Assembly: GCF_000422565.1 (NCBI RefSeq)
Contig: NZ_AUMA01000007.1
Span: forward strand, 1-64,000
From: Desulfovibrio aminophilus DSM 12254
GTDB lineage: Bacteria > Desulfobacterota > Desulfovibrionia > Desulfovibrionales > Desulfovibrionaceae
Direction of reading: 5' to 3'
DNA length: 64,000 nt
This document shows positions 25,166-32,189 of this stretch, piece after piece; position 1 is the stretch's first letter, and every line of letters begins with the position of its first letter. The position numbers were made by a program, and so were the translations under genes. Below the pieces are notes generated by a model, which did not search any database, was not told the DNA's origin, and saw nothing but the letters and a program-made list of their open reading frames with translations.

Positions 25166-26566
25166 CTACTCGGTGGTGAAGATCTGGAAGCCGCTGTAAG
25201 CTTCCTGGCCGTGTTCGGTGATGTCCAGGCCCTTGATCTCCTCCTCGGCGGGCACGCGGATGCCGACCGTCAGCTTGAGGATGGTGAAGACCACCAAGCC
25301 GGAGCCGAAGGCCCAGGCGAACACGCTGCCCACGCCGAGGGCCTGGCTCACGAACTGGGTCAGGCCGCCGCCGTAGAACAGTCCCGCGATCCCGCCGTAG
25401 TCCGGACTGGCGAACAGGCCCACGCAGAGCGTGCCGAGCGCGCCGCAGACGCCGTGTACGGAGATGGCGCCCACCGGGTCGTCGATCTTGAGCACCTTGT
25501 CGATGAAGTCCACGGAGAGGACCACCACCACGCCCGCGATGAGGCCGATGATCATGGCCCCGTCCGGGCTCACGTTGGCGCAGCCGGCGGTGATGGCCAC
25601 CAGCCCGGCCAGTGCGCCGTTGAAGCTCATGGACACGTCCGGCTTGCCGTAGCGCACCCAGGCGGTGAGCATGGCGCCGAGAGCGCCGGTGCAGGCGGCC
25701 AGGTTGGTGGTCACGGCGATGAGGGCGATGTTGGCCTGGGCGGCCACGGTGCTGCCCGGGTTGAAGCCGAACCAGCCGAACCAGAGGATGAACACGCCCA
25801 GGGCCACCAGGGCCATGTTGTGGCCGGGAATGGCGCGGGACTTGCCGTCCGGTGTGTACTTGCCGATGCGCGGGCCCATGAGCAGGGCTCCGGCCAGGGC
25901 GACCCAGCCGCCCACGGAGTGGACAACGGTGGAGCCGGCGAAGTCGATCACGGGCGCGTCGAGCTTGGAGAGCCAGCCGCCGCCCCAGATCCAGTGGCCG
26001 GAGATGGGGTAGATCAGGCCGGTGATGACCACGGACAGAATGAGGTAGGAGATGAACTTGGTGCGTTCGGCGATGGCCCCGGACACGATGGTCGTCGCCG
26101 TGGCCGCGAAGACGCACTGGAAAAACCAGAAGGTGAAACCCCAGAGCCCTTCGGGAGTGGCCGGGGTCCATTCGGAGAGGTTGAAGTTGGAGAGGCCGAA
26201 GAGCCCGGCGTGATCCGCGCCCATCATCAGCCCGAATCCGATGATGTAGAAGGTCACGGAACCGGCGGCGAAGTCGAACATGTTCTTCATGAGAATGTTG
26301 CCGGCGTTCTTGGCTCGGGTCAGACCGACCTCGACCATGGCGAAGCCCGCCTGCATGAACATGACCAGGATCGCGGCGATCAGGGTCCACATGATGTTGG
26401 CGTTGGTCTGCGTGAGATACTCCACGGCGGCTTCAGCTGCCGAGGCGGCCTCGGCGGGCTGGTCCTGGGCCAGGGCCAGGGCGGGAGCCAGGGCGAGACC
26501 GAAGAGGGCCGCCCCCCCGAGGGCCCCTCTCAGGCATGATCCGGTGGACGACTTGATGAACGACAT
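25166..26566 (-). CDS. amt: Ammonium transporter
   Basis: The 466-residue channel starts MSFIKSSTGSCLRG behind CAAGGAGGAAACGT and has an N-terminal signal peptide (ALALAQDQP) before 11 membrane helices. Diagnostic stretches include NIMWTLIAAILVMFMQAGFA, the twin-His pair region (GSTVVHSVGGW) and FFQCVFAATATTIVSGAIAER. It carries ammonium into the cell and is regulated by the GlnK encoded 33 bases downstream. A sigma-54 promoter 45 bases upstream links it to nitrogen control. Confidence 0.96.
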   Translation of the reverse strand: MSFIKSSTGSCLRGALGGAALFGLALAPALALAQDQPAEAASAAEAAVEYLTQTNANIMWTLIAAILVMFMQAGFAMVEVGLTRAKNAGNILMKNMFDFAAGSVTFYIIGFGLMMGADHAGLFGLSNFNLSEWTPATPEGLWGFTFWFFQCVFAATATTIVSGAIAERTKFISYLILSVVITGLIYPISGHWIWGGGWLSKLDAPVIDFAGSTVVHSVGGWVALAGALLMGPRIGKYTPDGKSRAIPGHNMALVALGVFILWFGWFGFNPGSTVAAQANIALIAVTTNLAACTGALGAMLTAWVRYGKPDVSMSFNGALAGLVAITAGCANVSPDGAMIIGLIAGVVVVLSVDFIDKVLKIDDPVGAISVHGVCGALGTLCVGLFASPDYGGIAGLFYGGGLTQFVSQALGVGSVFAWAFGSGLVVFTILKLTVGIRVPAEEEIKGLDITEHGQEAYSGFQIFTTE

Positions 26567-26609
26567 ACGTTTCCTCCTTGAAAGGTGCGGGATGGTTGGG
26601 CTGGGGGAA

Positions 26610-26625
26610 AGCAATCGCCGGGCCA
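26610..26625 (-). promoter_or_regulatory. Sigma-54 promoter of amt-glnK
   Basis: Read on the minus strand, TGGCCCG, four bases, TTGCT matches the -24/-12 consensus with one change (A to C in the -24 box) and correct ten-base GG-GC spacing. The predicted start is near 26599, about 33 bases before the amt ATG. Confidence 0.88.
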
Positions 26626-26683
26626 ATGCTGTATTTGTTTGAATTAATTGATCTAAACTTATAAACACCCGCCTGGAGCATTC

Positions 26684-26748
26684 AAAAATGTAAAAATAAT
26701 AACAATCGTGTTAGGCTTTATATTAAATAAATGCTAAAAATGTAAAAA
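26684..26748. repeat. Direct repeat AAAAATGTAAAAA x2 upstream of the amt promoter
   Basis: Two exact 13-base copies (26684-26696 and 26736-26748) are 52 bases apart, close to five DNA turns. Measured from the amt start site they lie about 90 and 140 bases upstream, the usual distance for sigma-54 activator sites. The whole stretch 26640-26840 is very AT-rich and holds no gene I can support. Confidence 0.45.
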
Positions 26749-26843
26749 AATAATGAAACAATTTCTGTTATGAGGCGATGGAGGTCGATAAAAGGCAAAA
26801 AAGTACGAATACAATATTTTTTCGATGGATTTTGAGAAAAGTG

Positions 26844-26871
26844 TTGACACCCCGCCCGAAGCTGGGATAGC
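26844..26871 (+). promoter_or_regulatory. Candidate sigma-70 promoter of the aromatic operon
   Basis: A perfect TTGACA (26844-26849) is followed after 16 bases by GATAGC (26866-26871), a weak -10. Transcription would start only a few bases before the leader-peptide ATG at 26881, making that message nearly leaderless. A promoter further upstream in the AT-rich stretch (for example TACAAT at 26810) is an alternative. Confidence 0.5.
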
Positions 26872-26880
26872 CCATTGCGT

Positions 26881-26973
26881 ATGAACTTCTCCAAGCCGCA
26901 AGCCAACAGCTTTTTTACCTATTGGTATTATTGGCGCACCCGCGCTTGCGGTCACGGGAGAGGTGCACTGTAG
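26881..26973 (+). CDS. Aromatic attenuator leader peptide (30 codons)
   Basis: A short frame ATG to TAG encodes 30 residues. Codons 11-18 (26911-26934) read Phe Phe Thr Tyr Trp Tyr Tyr Trp, seven aromatic residues in eight, and codon 3 is also Phe. All three aromatic amino acids are sampled, matching the shared pathway encoded downstream. The frame ends 38 bases before a Rho-independent terminator and 127 bases before the first structural gene. No clear ribosome site precedes the ATG; initiation may be leaderless or from the TTG at 26875. The codon run, terminator and alternative pairing together make chance unlikely. Confidence 0.85.
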   Translation: MNFSKPQANSFFTYWYYWRTRACGHGRGAL

Positions 26974-27043
26974 ACAAGGGTTTTCTACAGACAACCAAGC
27001 CTCTTCAGACAGGGCCGCGGGCGCAAGCCGGCGGCCCTTTTTT
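26942..27043 (+). promoter_or_regulatory. Transcription attenuator of the aromatic operon (antiterminator and terminator)
   Basis: Terminator: stem 27012-27022 with 27027-27037 (10 of 11 pairs), a GCAA tetraloop and six T. Antiterminator: 26942-26953 (GCGCTTGCGGTC) can pair with 27013-27024 (GGCCGCGGGCGC) over 12 contiguous positions (9 Watson-Crick, 3 G-U), covering almost the whole left arm of the terminator. The antiterminator strand begins 8 bases after the last Trp codon of the leader. A ribosome stalled early in the aromatic run leaves it free. A ribosome that reads on to the stop at 26971 passes over it. A further small hairpin (CTGTAG 26968-26973 with CTACAG 26985-26990) could be a pause site. 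Confidence 0.8.
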
Positions 27044-27100
27044 GTTCGGCCGCCGGGGCTCCCGCTCCCGAAAGGGGCGAGAAACAGGAGGGACAGGGGT

Positions 27101-27901
27101 ATGCATCTGGGCAAATCCATCCGATTGGAACGCATTTTCGACCGTGAGACCCAACGGACCATCGTGGTGCCCATGGATCACGGCGTCACCGTGGGCCCCA
27201 TCAAGGGCCTGGTGGACATGCGCTCGGCCGTCTCGGCCGTGGCCGACGGCGGGGCCAACGCCGTGCTCATGCACAAAGGCCTGGTCCGTTGCGGCCACCG
27301 CAACCGCGGCCGCGATATCGGCCTCATCGTGCACATCTCCGCCAGCACCACGCTTTCGCCTTTCCCCAACGCCAAGGCCCTCTGCGCCAGCGTGGAGGAC
27401 GCAATCCGCCTGGGCGCGGACGGCGTGTCCGTGCACGTGAACCTGGGTGACGAGACCGAGCCGACCATGCTCCACGACCTGGGCATGATCGCCTCCCGGG
27501 CCAACGAGTGGGGCATTCCCCTGCTGGCCATGGTCTACGCCCGGGGACCGAAGATCACCGACGAGTTCGACCCCGAGGTGGTGGCCCACTGCGCCCGCGT
27601 GGGCATGGAGCTGGGCGCGGACGTGGTCAAGGTGCCCTACACCGGCGACCCCGAAACCTTCTCCCGGGTGGTGGCCTCCTGCTGCATCCCGGTGGTCATC
27701 GCGGGCGGTCCCAAGCTCGACAGCACCCGCTCTTTCCTCGAGATGGTCCGCGACTCCGTGGCAGCGGGCGGCGCCGGACTCTCGGTGGGCCGCAACGTCT
27801 TCCAGCACAAGGATCCGGGAGCCTTGACCCGCGCGCTGCGCGGCGTGGTCCACGAGAACATGCCCGTGGACGAGGCCCTGGCCATCGCGGGCGAGGCGTA
27901 G
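27101..27901 (+). CDS. 2-amino-3,7-dideoxy-D-threo-hept-6-ulosonate (ADTH) synthase
   Basis: The 266-residue enzyme has the class I FBA-like aldolase fold ([35 protein letters not shown] with the Schiff-base Lys, [25 protein letters not shown]). This is the archaeal AroA' family: it condenses 6-deoxy-5-ketofructose phosphate with aspartate semialdehyde, replacing DAHP synthase. It starts at the ATG behind CAGGAGGGACAGGGGT; an upstream in-frame ATG (26963) would run through the attenuator and is rejected. The next gene encodes the second step of the same bypass, confirming the assignment. Confidence 0.93.
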   Translation: MHLGKSIRLERIFDRETQRTIVVPMDHGVTVGPIKGLVDMRSAVSAVADGGANAVLMHKGLVRCGHRNRGRDIGLIVHISASTTLSPFPNAKALCASVEDAIRLGADGVSVHVNLGDETEPTMLHDLGMIASRANEWGIPLLAMVYARGPKITDEFDPEVVAHCARVGMELGADVVKVPYTGDPETFSRVVASCCIPVVIAGGPKLDSTRSFLEMVRDSVAAGGAGLSVGRNVFQHKDPGALTRALRGVVHENMPVDEALAIAGEA

Positions 27902-27902
27902 C

Positions 27903-28874
27903 ATGAAAACCATCGTCTTCAAGGCCCTGCCGTTCGACAAGACGCTGCTGACCCTGGCCCTGGAGTCCGGCGTGGACGCGGTGCTCGCCGACGCCGACAA
28001 GGTCGAGGACGTGCGCGCCCTGGGCCGTGTGCGGGTGCTGACGCCCGAGGAGCTGCCCTCCCTGGCGCTCGACTCCAAGACCGACGAGGAGGAGGCCGTG
28101 CGCCGCCTCAAGGCCGGAGAGCAGTTGGCCCTGGCCAAGGGATGGGAGATCATCCCCGTGGAGAACATCCTGGCCCAGGTTCCGGACGTGGCCCTGGAGG
28201 TGGAGTCCCTGGACCGGGCGCGGCTGGCCGCCGGCATCCTGGAGCGCGGCGCGGACGTGCTCGTGGTCCTGCCCGAGGCGGCCAGGGAGCTGAAGGCCAT
28301 CGTGCGCGAGGTCAAACTGTCCCAGGGCACGATCCCCTTGGTTCCGGCCGTGGTCACGGAGATTCGTCACGCCGGGCTCGGCCACCGGGTCTGCGTGGAC
28401 ACCATCTCCATGCTGAAGCGGGGTCAGGGCATGCTGGTGGGCGACTCCAGCGCCTTCACCTTCCTGGTGCATGCCGAGACCGAATCCAACCCCTACGTGG
28501 CGGCCCGGCCCTTCCGGGTCAACGCCGGGGCCGTGCATGCCTATTGCTCCCTGCCCGGGGACAAGACCTGCTACCTGGAGGAGCTTGCCGCCGGGCGCGA
28601 CGTGCTCGTGGTGGACGCCTCGGGCGAGACGAGCATCGCCACCGTGGGACGCCTCAAGGTCGAGGTCCGGCCCATGCTGCTCATCACGGCCAAGGCCGGG
28701 GAGCGGACCGGGCACGTCTTTCTGCAGAACGCCGAGACCATCCGCTTGACCAAGCCCGGCGGCGAGCCCGTGAGCGTGGTCACGTTGCGCGAGGGCGACG
28801 AGGTGCTCGTGCGCACGGACGAGGCGGGACGGCATTTCGGCATGCGCATCCGCGAAGACATCAAGGAAGGCTGA
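27903..28874 (+). CDS. aroB': 3-dehydroquinate synthase II
   Basis: The 323-residue protein belongs to the archaeal-type AroB' family: PVENILAQ near residue 90, then GHRVCVDTISML with GQGMLVGDSSAFTFLVHAE, FRVNAGAVHAYC and GRLKVEVRPMLLI. It converts ADTH to 3-dehydroquinate by oxidative deamination with NAD and cyclisation. It starts one base after the ADTH synthase stop. Confidence 0.94.
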   Translation: MKTIVFKALPFDKTLLTLALESGVDAVLADADKVEDVRALGRVRVLTPEELPSLALDSKTDEEEAVRRLKAGEQLALAKGWEIIPVENILAQVPDVALEVESLDRARLAAGILERGADVLVVLPEAARELKAIVREVKLSQGTIPLVPAVVTEIRHAGLGHRVCVDTISMLKRGQGMLVGDSSAFTFLVHAETESNPYVAARPFRVNAGAVHAYCSLPGDKTCYLEELAAGRDVLVVDASGETSIATVGRLKVEVRPMLLITAKAGERTGHVFLQNAETIRLTKPGGEPVSVVTLREGDEVLVRTDEAGRHFGMRIREDIKEG

Positions 28875-28875
28875 C

Positions 28876-29988
28876 ATGGACCAGGCCACGGACAAGAACG
28901 CCGGCGGACTGGCCGACCTGCGCGAACGCATCGACGCCCTGGACGGGCGGATAGTGGACCTGCTCAACCAGCGGGCGGCCATCAGCTTGGCCGTGGGCCG
29001 CGTCAAGTCCGACGCCCAGGAGCAGATATTCAAGCCCTTCCGCGAGAAGGATCTCTTGACCCGTCTGGTGCGCGACAATCCCGGGCCGCTGCCCGAAAAG
29101 CACCTGCGGGCCATCTATCGCGAAATTCTTTCCTCCTCGCGGACCCTGCAACGCCCCGAGCGGGTGGTCTTCCTCGGACCCGAGGGCACGTTTTCGCACC
29201 TGGCCGCCCAGGAATACCTGGGACATTCGGCCCAGCTCACACCCAAGACCACGTTCGAGGAAATCTTCCGGGCCGTGAGCGAGGGCGCGGCCGAGTTGGG
29301 CGTCATCCCCCTGGAGAACTCGCTCCAAGGCACCGTGGGCCAGAACGTGGACCTTTTCATGCAGTACCCGGTCCACATCCAGGCCGAGCTGTATTGCCGC
29401 ATCAGCCATTCCCTCATGAGTCGGGCCGTTTCCCTGGACAAGGTCACCAGCGTCTCCTCGCATCCCAAGGCCCTGGAGCAATGCATGCATTGGCTCACCG
29501 AGCATCTGCCCAAGGCCCGCCTCGTGCCCGAGAACAGCACGGCGGCCGCCGCCGAACAGGCCGCCCGCGACGACTCCGGCGCGGCCGTGGTGGGCAGCGC
29601 CCAACTGGCCGCCATGCACGGACTGAACGTCCTGGCCGAGCACATCGAGGACCTGCCCGACAACTGGACGCGCTTCCTGGTCATCGGCAGCGCCCCGAGC
29701 CAGGGCGGCAACCGCGACAAGACCTCGATCCTGTTCACCACCCCGGACCGTCCCGGGGCCCTGGCCGAGGTGCTCAACACCCTGGCCGTGCGCGGCATCA
29801 ACCTGACCAAGCTGGAATCTCGGCCATTTCGGGGCGAACGCTGGAAGTACGTGTTCTTCGCCGACGTGGAATGCGACCTGTCCAAGGCCGAGTACGACTC
29901 CGTGCTTGCCCAACTGCGCGACAAGTGTCACACCCTGCGGGTTCTCGGTTCCTATCCGGCCGGGCCCCATCTCGAAACCATGGGCTAG
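28876..29988 (+). CDS. pheA: Bifunctional chorismate mutase/prephenate dehydratase
   Basis: Residues of about 10-90 form an AroQ chorismate mutase (LRERIDALDGRIVDLLNQR). Residues 95-275 form the dehydratase (VVFLGPEGTFSHLAA, IPLENSLQGTV, catalytic NWTRFLVIG). Residues 285-365 form an ACT domain with GALAEVL and KLESRP, the phenylalanine-binding motifs. It makes phenylpyruvate and should be feedback-inhibited by Phe. It lies one base after the previous stop. Confidence 0.96.
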   Translation: MDQATDKNAGGLADLRERIDALDGRIVDLLNQRAAISLAVGRVKSDAQEQIFKPFREKDLLTRLVRDNPGPLPEKHLRAIYREILSSSRTLQRPERVVFLGPEGTFSHLAAQEYLGHSAQLTPKTTFEEIFRAVSEGAAELGVIPLENSLQGTVGQNVDLFMQYPVHIQAELYCRISHSLMSRAVSLDKVTSVSSHPKALEQCMHWLTEHLPKARLVPENSTAAAAEQAARDDSGAAVVGSAQLAAMHGLNVLAEHIEDLPDNWTRFLVIGSAPSQGGNRDKTSILFTTPDRPGALAEVLNTLAVRGINLTKLESRPFRGERWKYVFFADVECDLSKAEYDSVLAQLRDKCHTLRVLGSYPAGPHLETMG

Positions 29989-29996
29989 GGGGGGAG

Positions 29997-31343
29997 ATGC
30001 GCGACGTCACCGTCCAGGCTCCGGCCTCCAAGTCCATGTCCCACCGAGCGCTCATCGCGGCGGCGCTGGCCCCGGGCGAATCCCTGGTGAGCGGCCTGCT
30101 CGACAGTCAGGATATCCGCCGCACCCGGGCCTGTCTCGCGGCCTGCGGCGCGACCTTCGAGGAACGCGCCGGCGGCTTGGCCGTGCGCGGCCTGCCCGAC
30201 GGCCCCCGGGGCGGCACGGCCGACAGCCCCGCGGACATGAACGTGGGCGAGTCCGGCACCACCTGTCGCCTCCTCGCCGGAGTCCTGGCCGCGGGCAAGG
30301 GTTTCTTCCGCGTGCATGGCGAGGGCCGCATGCACGATCGGCCCATCGGCGAGGTCTTCCGGGCCCTTGCCGGTCAGAACGTGAGTGTGCGCTACGAGCG
30401 GAAGGAGGGCTATCCGCCCCTGGTGCTCGGCACGGACGGCCTGCCCGGCGGCGCTTTGTCCATCTCCCTGGAGGAGAGCAGCCAGTATCTTTCCGGCCTG
30501 CTCCTGGCCGCGCCCCTGGCCAAGGCTCCCTGCCTGCTGGGCGTGATCGGGAGCAAGGTCGTGTCCTGGCCTTATGTTGCCCTGACCCTCCAGGCCATGG
30601 AGGACTTCGGGGTTCCGGCGGAGATCGAGCTTCTGACGAACGGGGCCTGGATTCCGGCGGCCCACGGTCGGCCGGTCTCGGCCGAACCGGGGAAAATCCG
30701 CTTCCAGGTTCGGCCGGGAACCTACCGCGCGCGTTCCTACGCCGTGGAGGGCGACTGGAGCAACGCCTCCTACTTCCTGGCCGCCGGGGCCCTGGGGCCC
30801 AACGCGGTGCGCGTTGCGGGGCTGCGGCCGGACTCGCTCCAGGGCGACCGGGCCATCCTGGACATCCTGGCCCGCATGGGCGCCCGGGTGTCCTGGGACG
30901 GCGGCGCGGCGCTCGTGGCCCCGGCCGAGGGCGGGCTGCGCGGAGCGGATCTGGACATGGGCCAGTGCCCGGACCTGGTGCCCACCGTGGCCGTGGCGGC
31001 GTCCATGGCCCGGGGCGCGACCACCATCCGCAACGTGGCCCATCTGCGCATCAAGGAGTCCGACCGCTTGGCCGCCCTGGCCACGGAAATCACCCGCGCG
31101 GGCGGCGGCGCGGAACTCCTGTCCGACGGCATCCGCGTCACGCCCGGCGCGCTCGCGTCCGGACGTGAGGTCTCTTTCCTCACTTACGGCGACCACCGCA
31201 TGGCCATGAGCCTCTCGCTTTACGCCCTGGGTGGAATCCGTTCCGTGCTGGACAATCCGGGCTGCGTGGCCAAATCCTTCCCCGGCTTCTTTGGACAGTG
31301 GGAGCCGGTGGTGGCAGCCGCCAGGGAGGTTGGCCGTGACTAG
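29997..31343 (+). CDS. aroA: 5-enolpyruvylshikimate-3-phosphate synthase
   Basis: The 448-residue enzyme starts at the ATG behind GGGGGGGAG. It shows PASKSMSHRALIAAAL, NVGESGTTCRLLAGVL, GRMHDRPIGEVFRAL, the LRIKESDRLAAL motif and TYGDHRMAMS. It transfers enolpyruvate to shikimate 3-phosphate. Its last bases overlap the tyrA start. Confidence 0.96.
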   Translation: MRDVTVQAPASKSMSHRALIAAALAPGESLVSGLLDSQDIRRTRACLAACGATFEERAGGLAVRGLPDGPRGGTADSPADMNVGESGTTCRLLAGVLAAGKGFFRVHGEGRMHDRPIGEVFRALAGQNVSVRYERKEGYPPLVLGTDGLPGGALSISLEESSQYLSGLLLAAPLAKAPCLLGVIGSKVVSWPYVALTLQAMEDFGVPAEIELLTNGAWIPAAHGRPVSAEPGKIRFQVRPGTYRARSYAVEGDWSNASYFLAAGALGPNAVRVAGLRPDSLQGDRAILDILARMGARVSWDGGAALVAPAEGGLRGADLDMGQCPDLVPTVAVAASMARGATTIRNVAHLRIKESDRLAALATEITRAGGGAELLSDGIRVTPGALASGREVSFLTYGDHRMAMSLSLYALGGIRSVLDNPGCVAKSFPGFFGQWEPVVAAAREVGRD

Positions 31344-32109
31344 GGAAATCCGCAGTCTGGCCCTGATCGGGGCCAGCGGGCAGATGGGCGGGCTGTTCGC
31401 GGCCGGGGCTCGCGACGCCGGGATGGACGTGCGGCCACTGGGCCGTCCGCTGACCCCGGACCGGGTGCGCGCGGCCGTGCGCGGCGTGGACCTCGTGCTT
31501 CTCTCCGTGCCCATCAACCGAATGAACGCGACCCTGGACGCGGTGGTCCCGGAGATGGACCAGGAGACGATCCTGGCCGACCTCTGCTCGGTCAAGGTCC
31601 AGCCCCTGAAGCAGATGCTGGAGGCCCATCGCGGGCCGGTGGTGGGAACCCATCCCCTGTTCGGTCCGGTGCTGCCCGAGGGCTTCGAGCCCCGGGTGGC
31701 CGTGGTCCGGGGGCGCGGCGAGGGGGCGGCCGAGGCCGTCACGGCGTTCTTCCGGCGGCTGGGCCACGCGCCCTTCGACTGCACCGCCGAGGAGCATGAC
31801 CGGGCCCTATCCGTGATCCAGGGGCTCAACTTCACCACCACGGTGGCCTACCTGGCGGTGCTGCGCGAGGTGGACCCGGACCGCCGCTTCCTGACGCCTT
31901 CGCTGCGGCGGCGTCTGGACTCGGCACGCAAGATGCTCACCGAAGACCGGGAGCTGTTCGGCGTCATCGCCGAGTCCAATCCCTTCAGCCAGGAAGCGGT
32001 GCGCCGCTTCCGCACGTTTCTCTCCCTGGCGGCGGGGGGCGATCTCGATCTGCTGGCCGACCAGGCCGGTTGGTGGTGGCGTGGTACAATGGAAGCGGGG
32101 CGAGAGTAA
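31336..32109 (+). CDS. tyrA: Prephenate dehydrogenase whose C-terminus doubles as a Trp leader
   Basis: The start is GTG (31336) behind CAGGGAGGTTGGCC, overlapping aroA by 8 bases. The 257-residue enzyme has a Rossmann start (LALIGASGQMGG), LVLLSVPINRM and THPLFGPVLPEG with the substrate His. It is a stand-alone TyrA domain with no ACT domain. The last 16 residues include three consecutive Trp codons (32071-32079) followed by RGTMEAGRE and stop. The DNA coding for this tail forms an attenuator for trpE. Three rare Trp in a row at the end of a small enzyme is unusual and suggests the tail is kept for regulation. Confidence 0.93.
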   Translation: MTREIRSLALIGASGQMGGLFAAGARDAGMDVRPLGRPLTPDRVRAAVRGVDLVLLSVPINRMNATLDAVVPEMDQETILADLCSVKVQPLKQMLEAHRGPVVGTHPLFGPVLPEGFEPRVAVVRGRGEGAAEAVTAFFRRLGHAPFDCTAEEHDRALSVIQGLNFTTTVAYLAVLREVDPDRRFLTPSLRRRLDSARKMLTEDRELFGVIAESNPFSQEAVRRFRTFLSLAAGGDLDLLADQAGWWWRGTMEAGRE

Positions 32110-32171
32110 GCGAACACTTACACGGCAATGGAATACAGGCCGCGCCCCGCAAGGGACGCGGCTTTTTTTTT
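32071..32171 (+). promoter_or_regulatory. Internal Trp attenuator spanning the tyrA 3' end and the trpE leader
   Basis: Terminator: stem 32139-32148 with 32153-32162 (9 of 10 pairs), a GCAA tetraloop and nine T (32163-32171), 18 bases before trpE. Antiterminator: GCGGGGCG at 32095-32102 pairs perfectly with CGCCCCGC at 32143-32150, removing the terminator's left arm. The Trp codons are at 32071-32079, 15 bases before the antiterminator strand, and the tyrA stop codon is at 32107, 4 bases after it. A ribosome stalled at Trp leaves the strand free; one at the stop codon covers it. This is the textbook trp-leader geometry, with tyrA as leader. Confidence 0.82.
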
Positions 32172-32189
32172 CAGCGAACCGGAGGACAC

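Noticed and set aside
26963-27100. N-terminal extension of ADTH synthase from ATG 26963
   Set aside because: It runs through the leader stop and terminator, is Arg/Pro-rich, and the ATG at 27101 has a perfect ribosome site.
32078-32146. Alternative pairing of GGCGTGG (32078-32084) with CCGCGCC (32140-32146) as antiterminator
   Set aside because: It involves the Trp codons themselves, so a stalled ribosome would cover it. The 32095-32102 pairing is longer in Watson-Crick pairs and fits the stalling logic.
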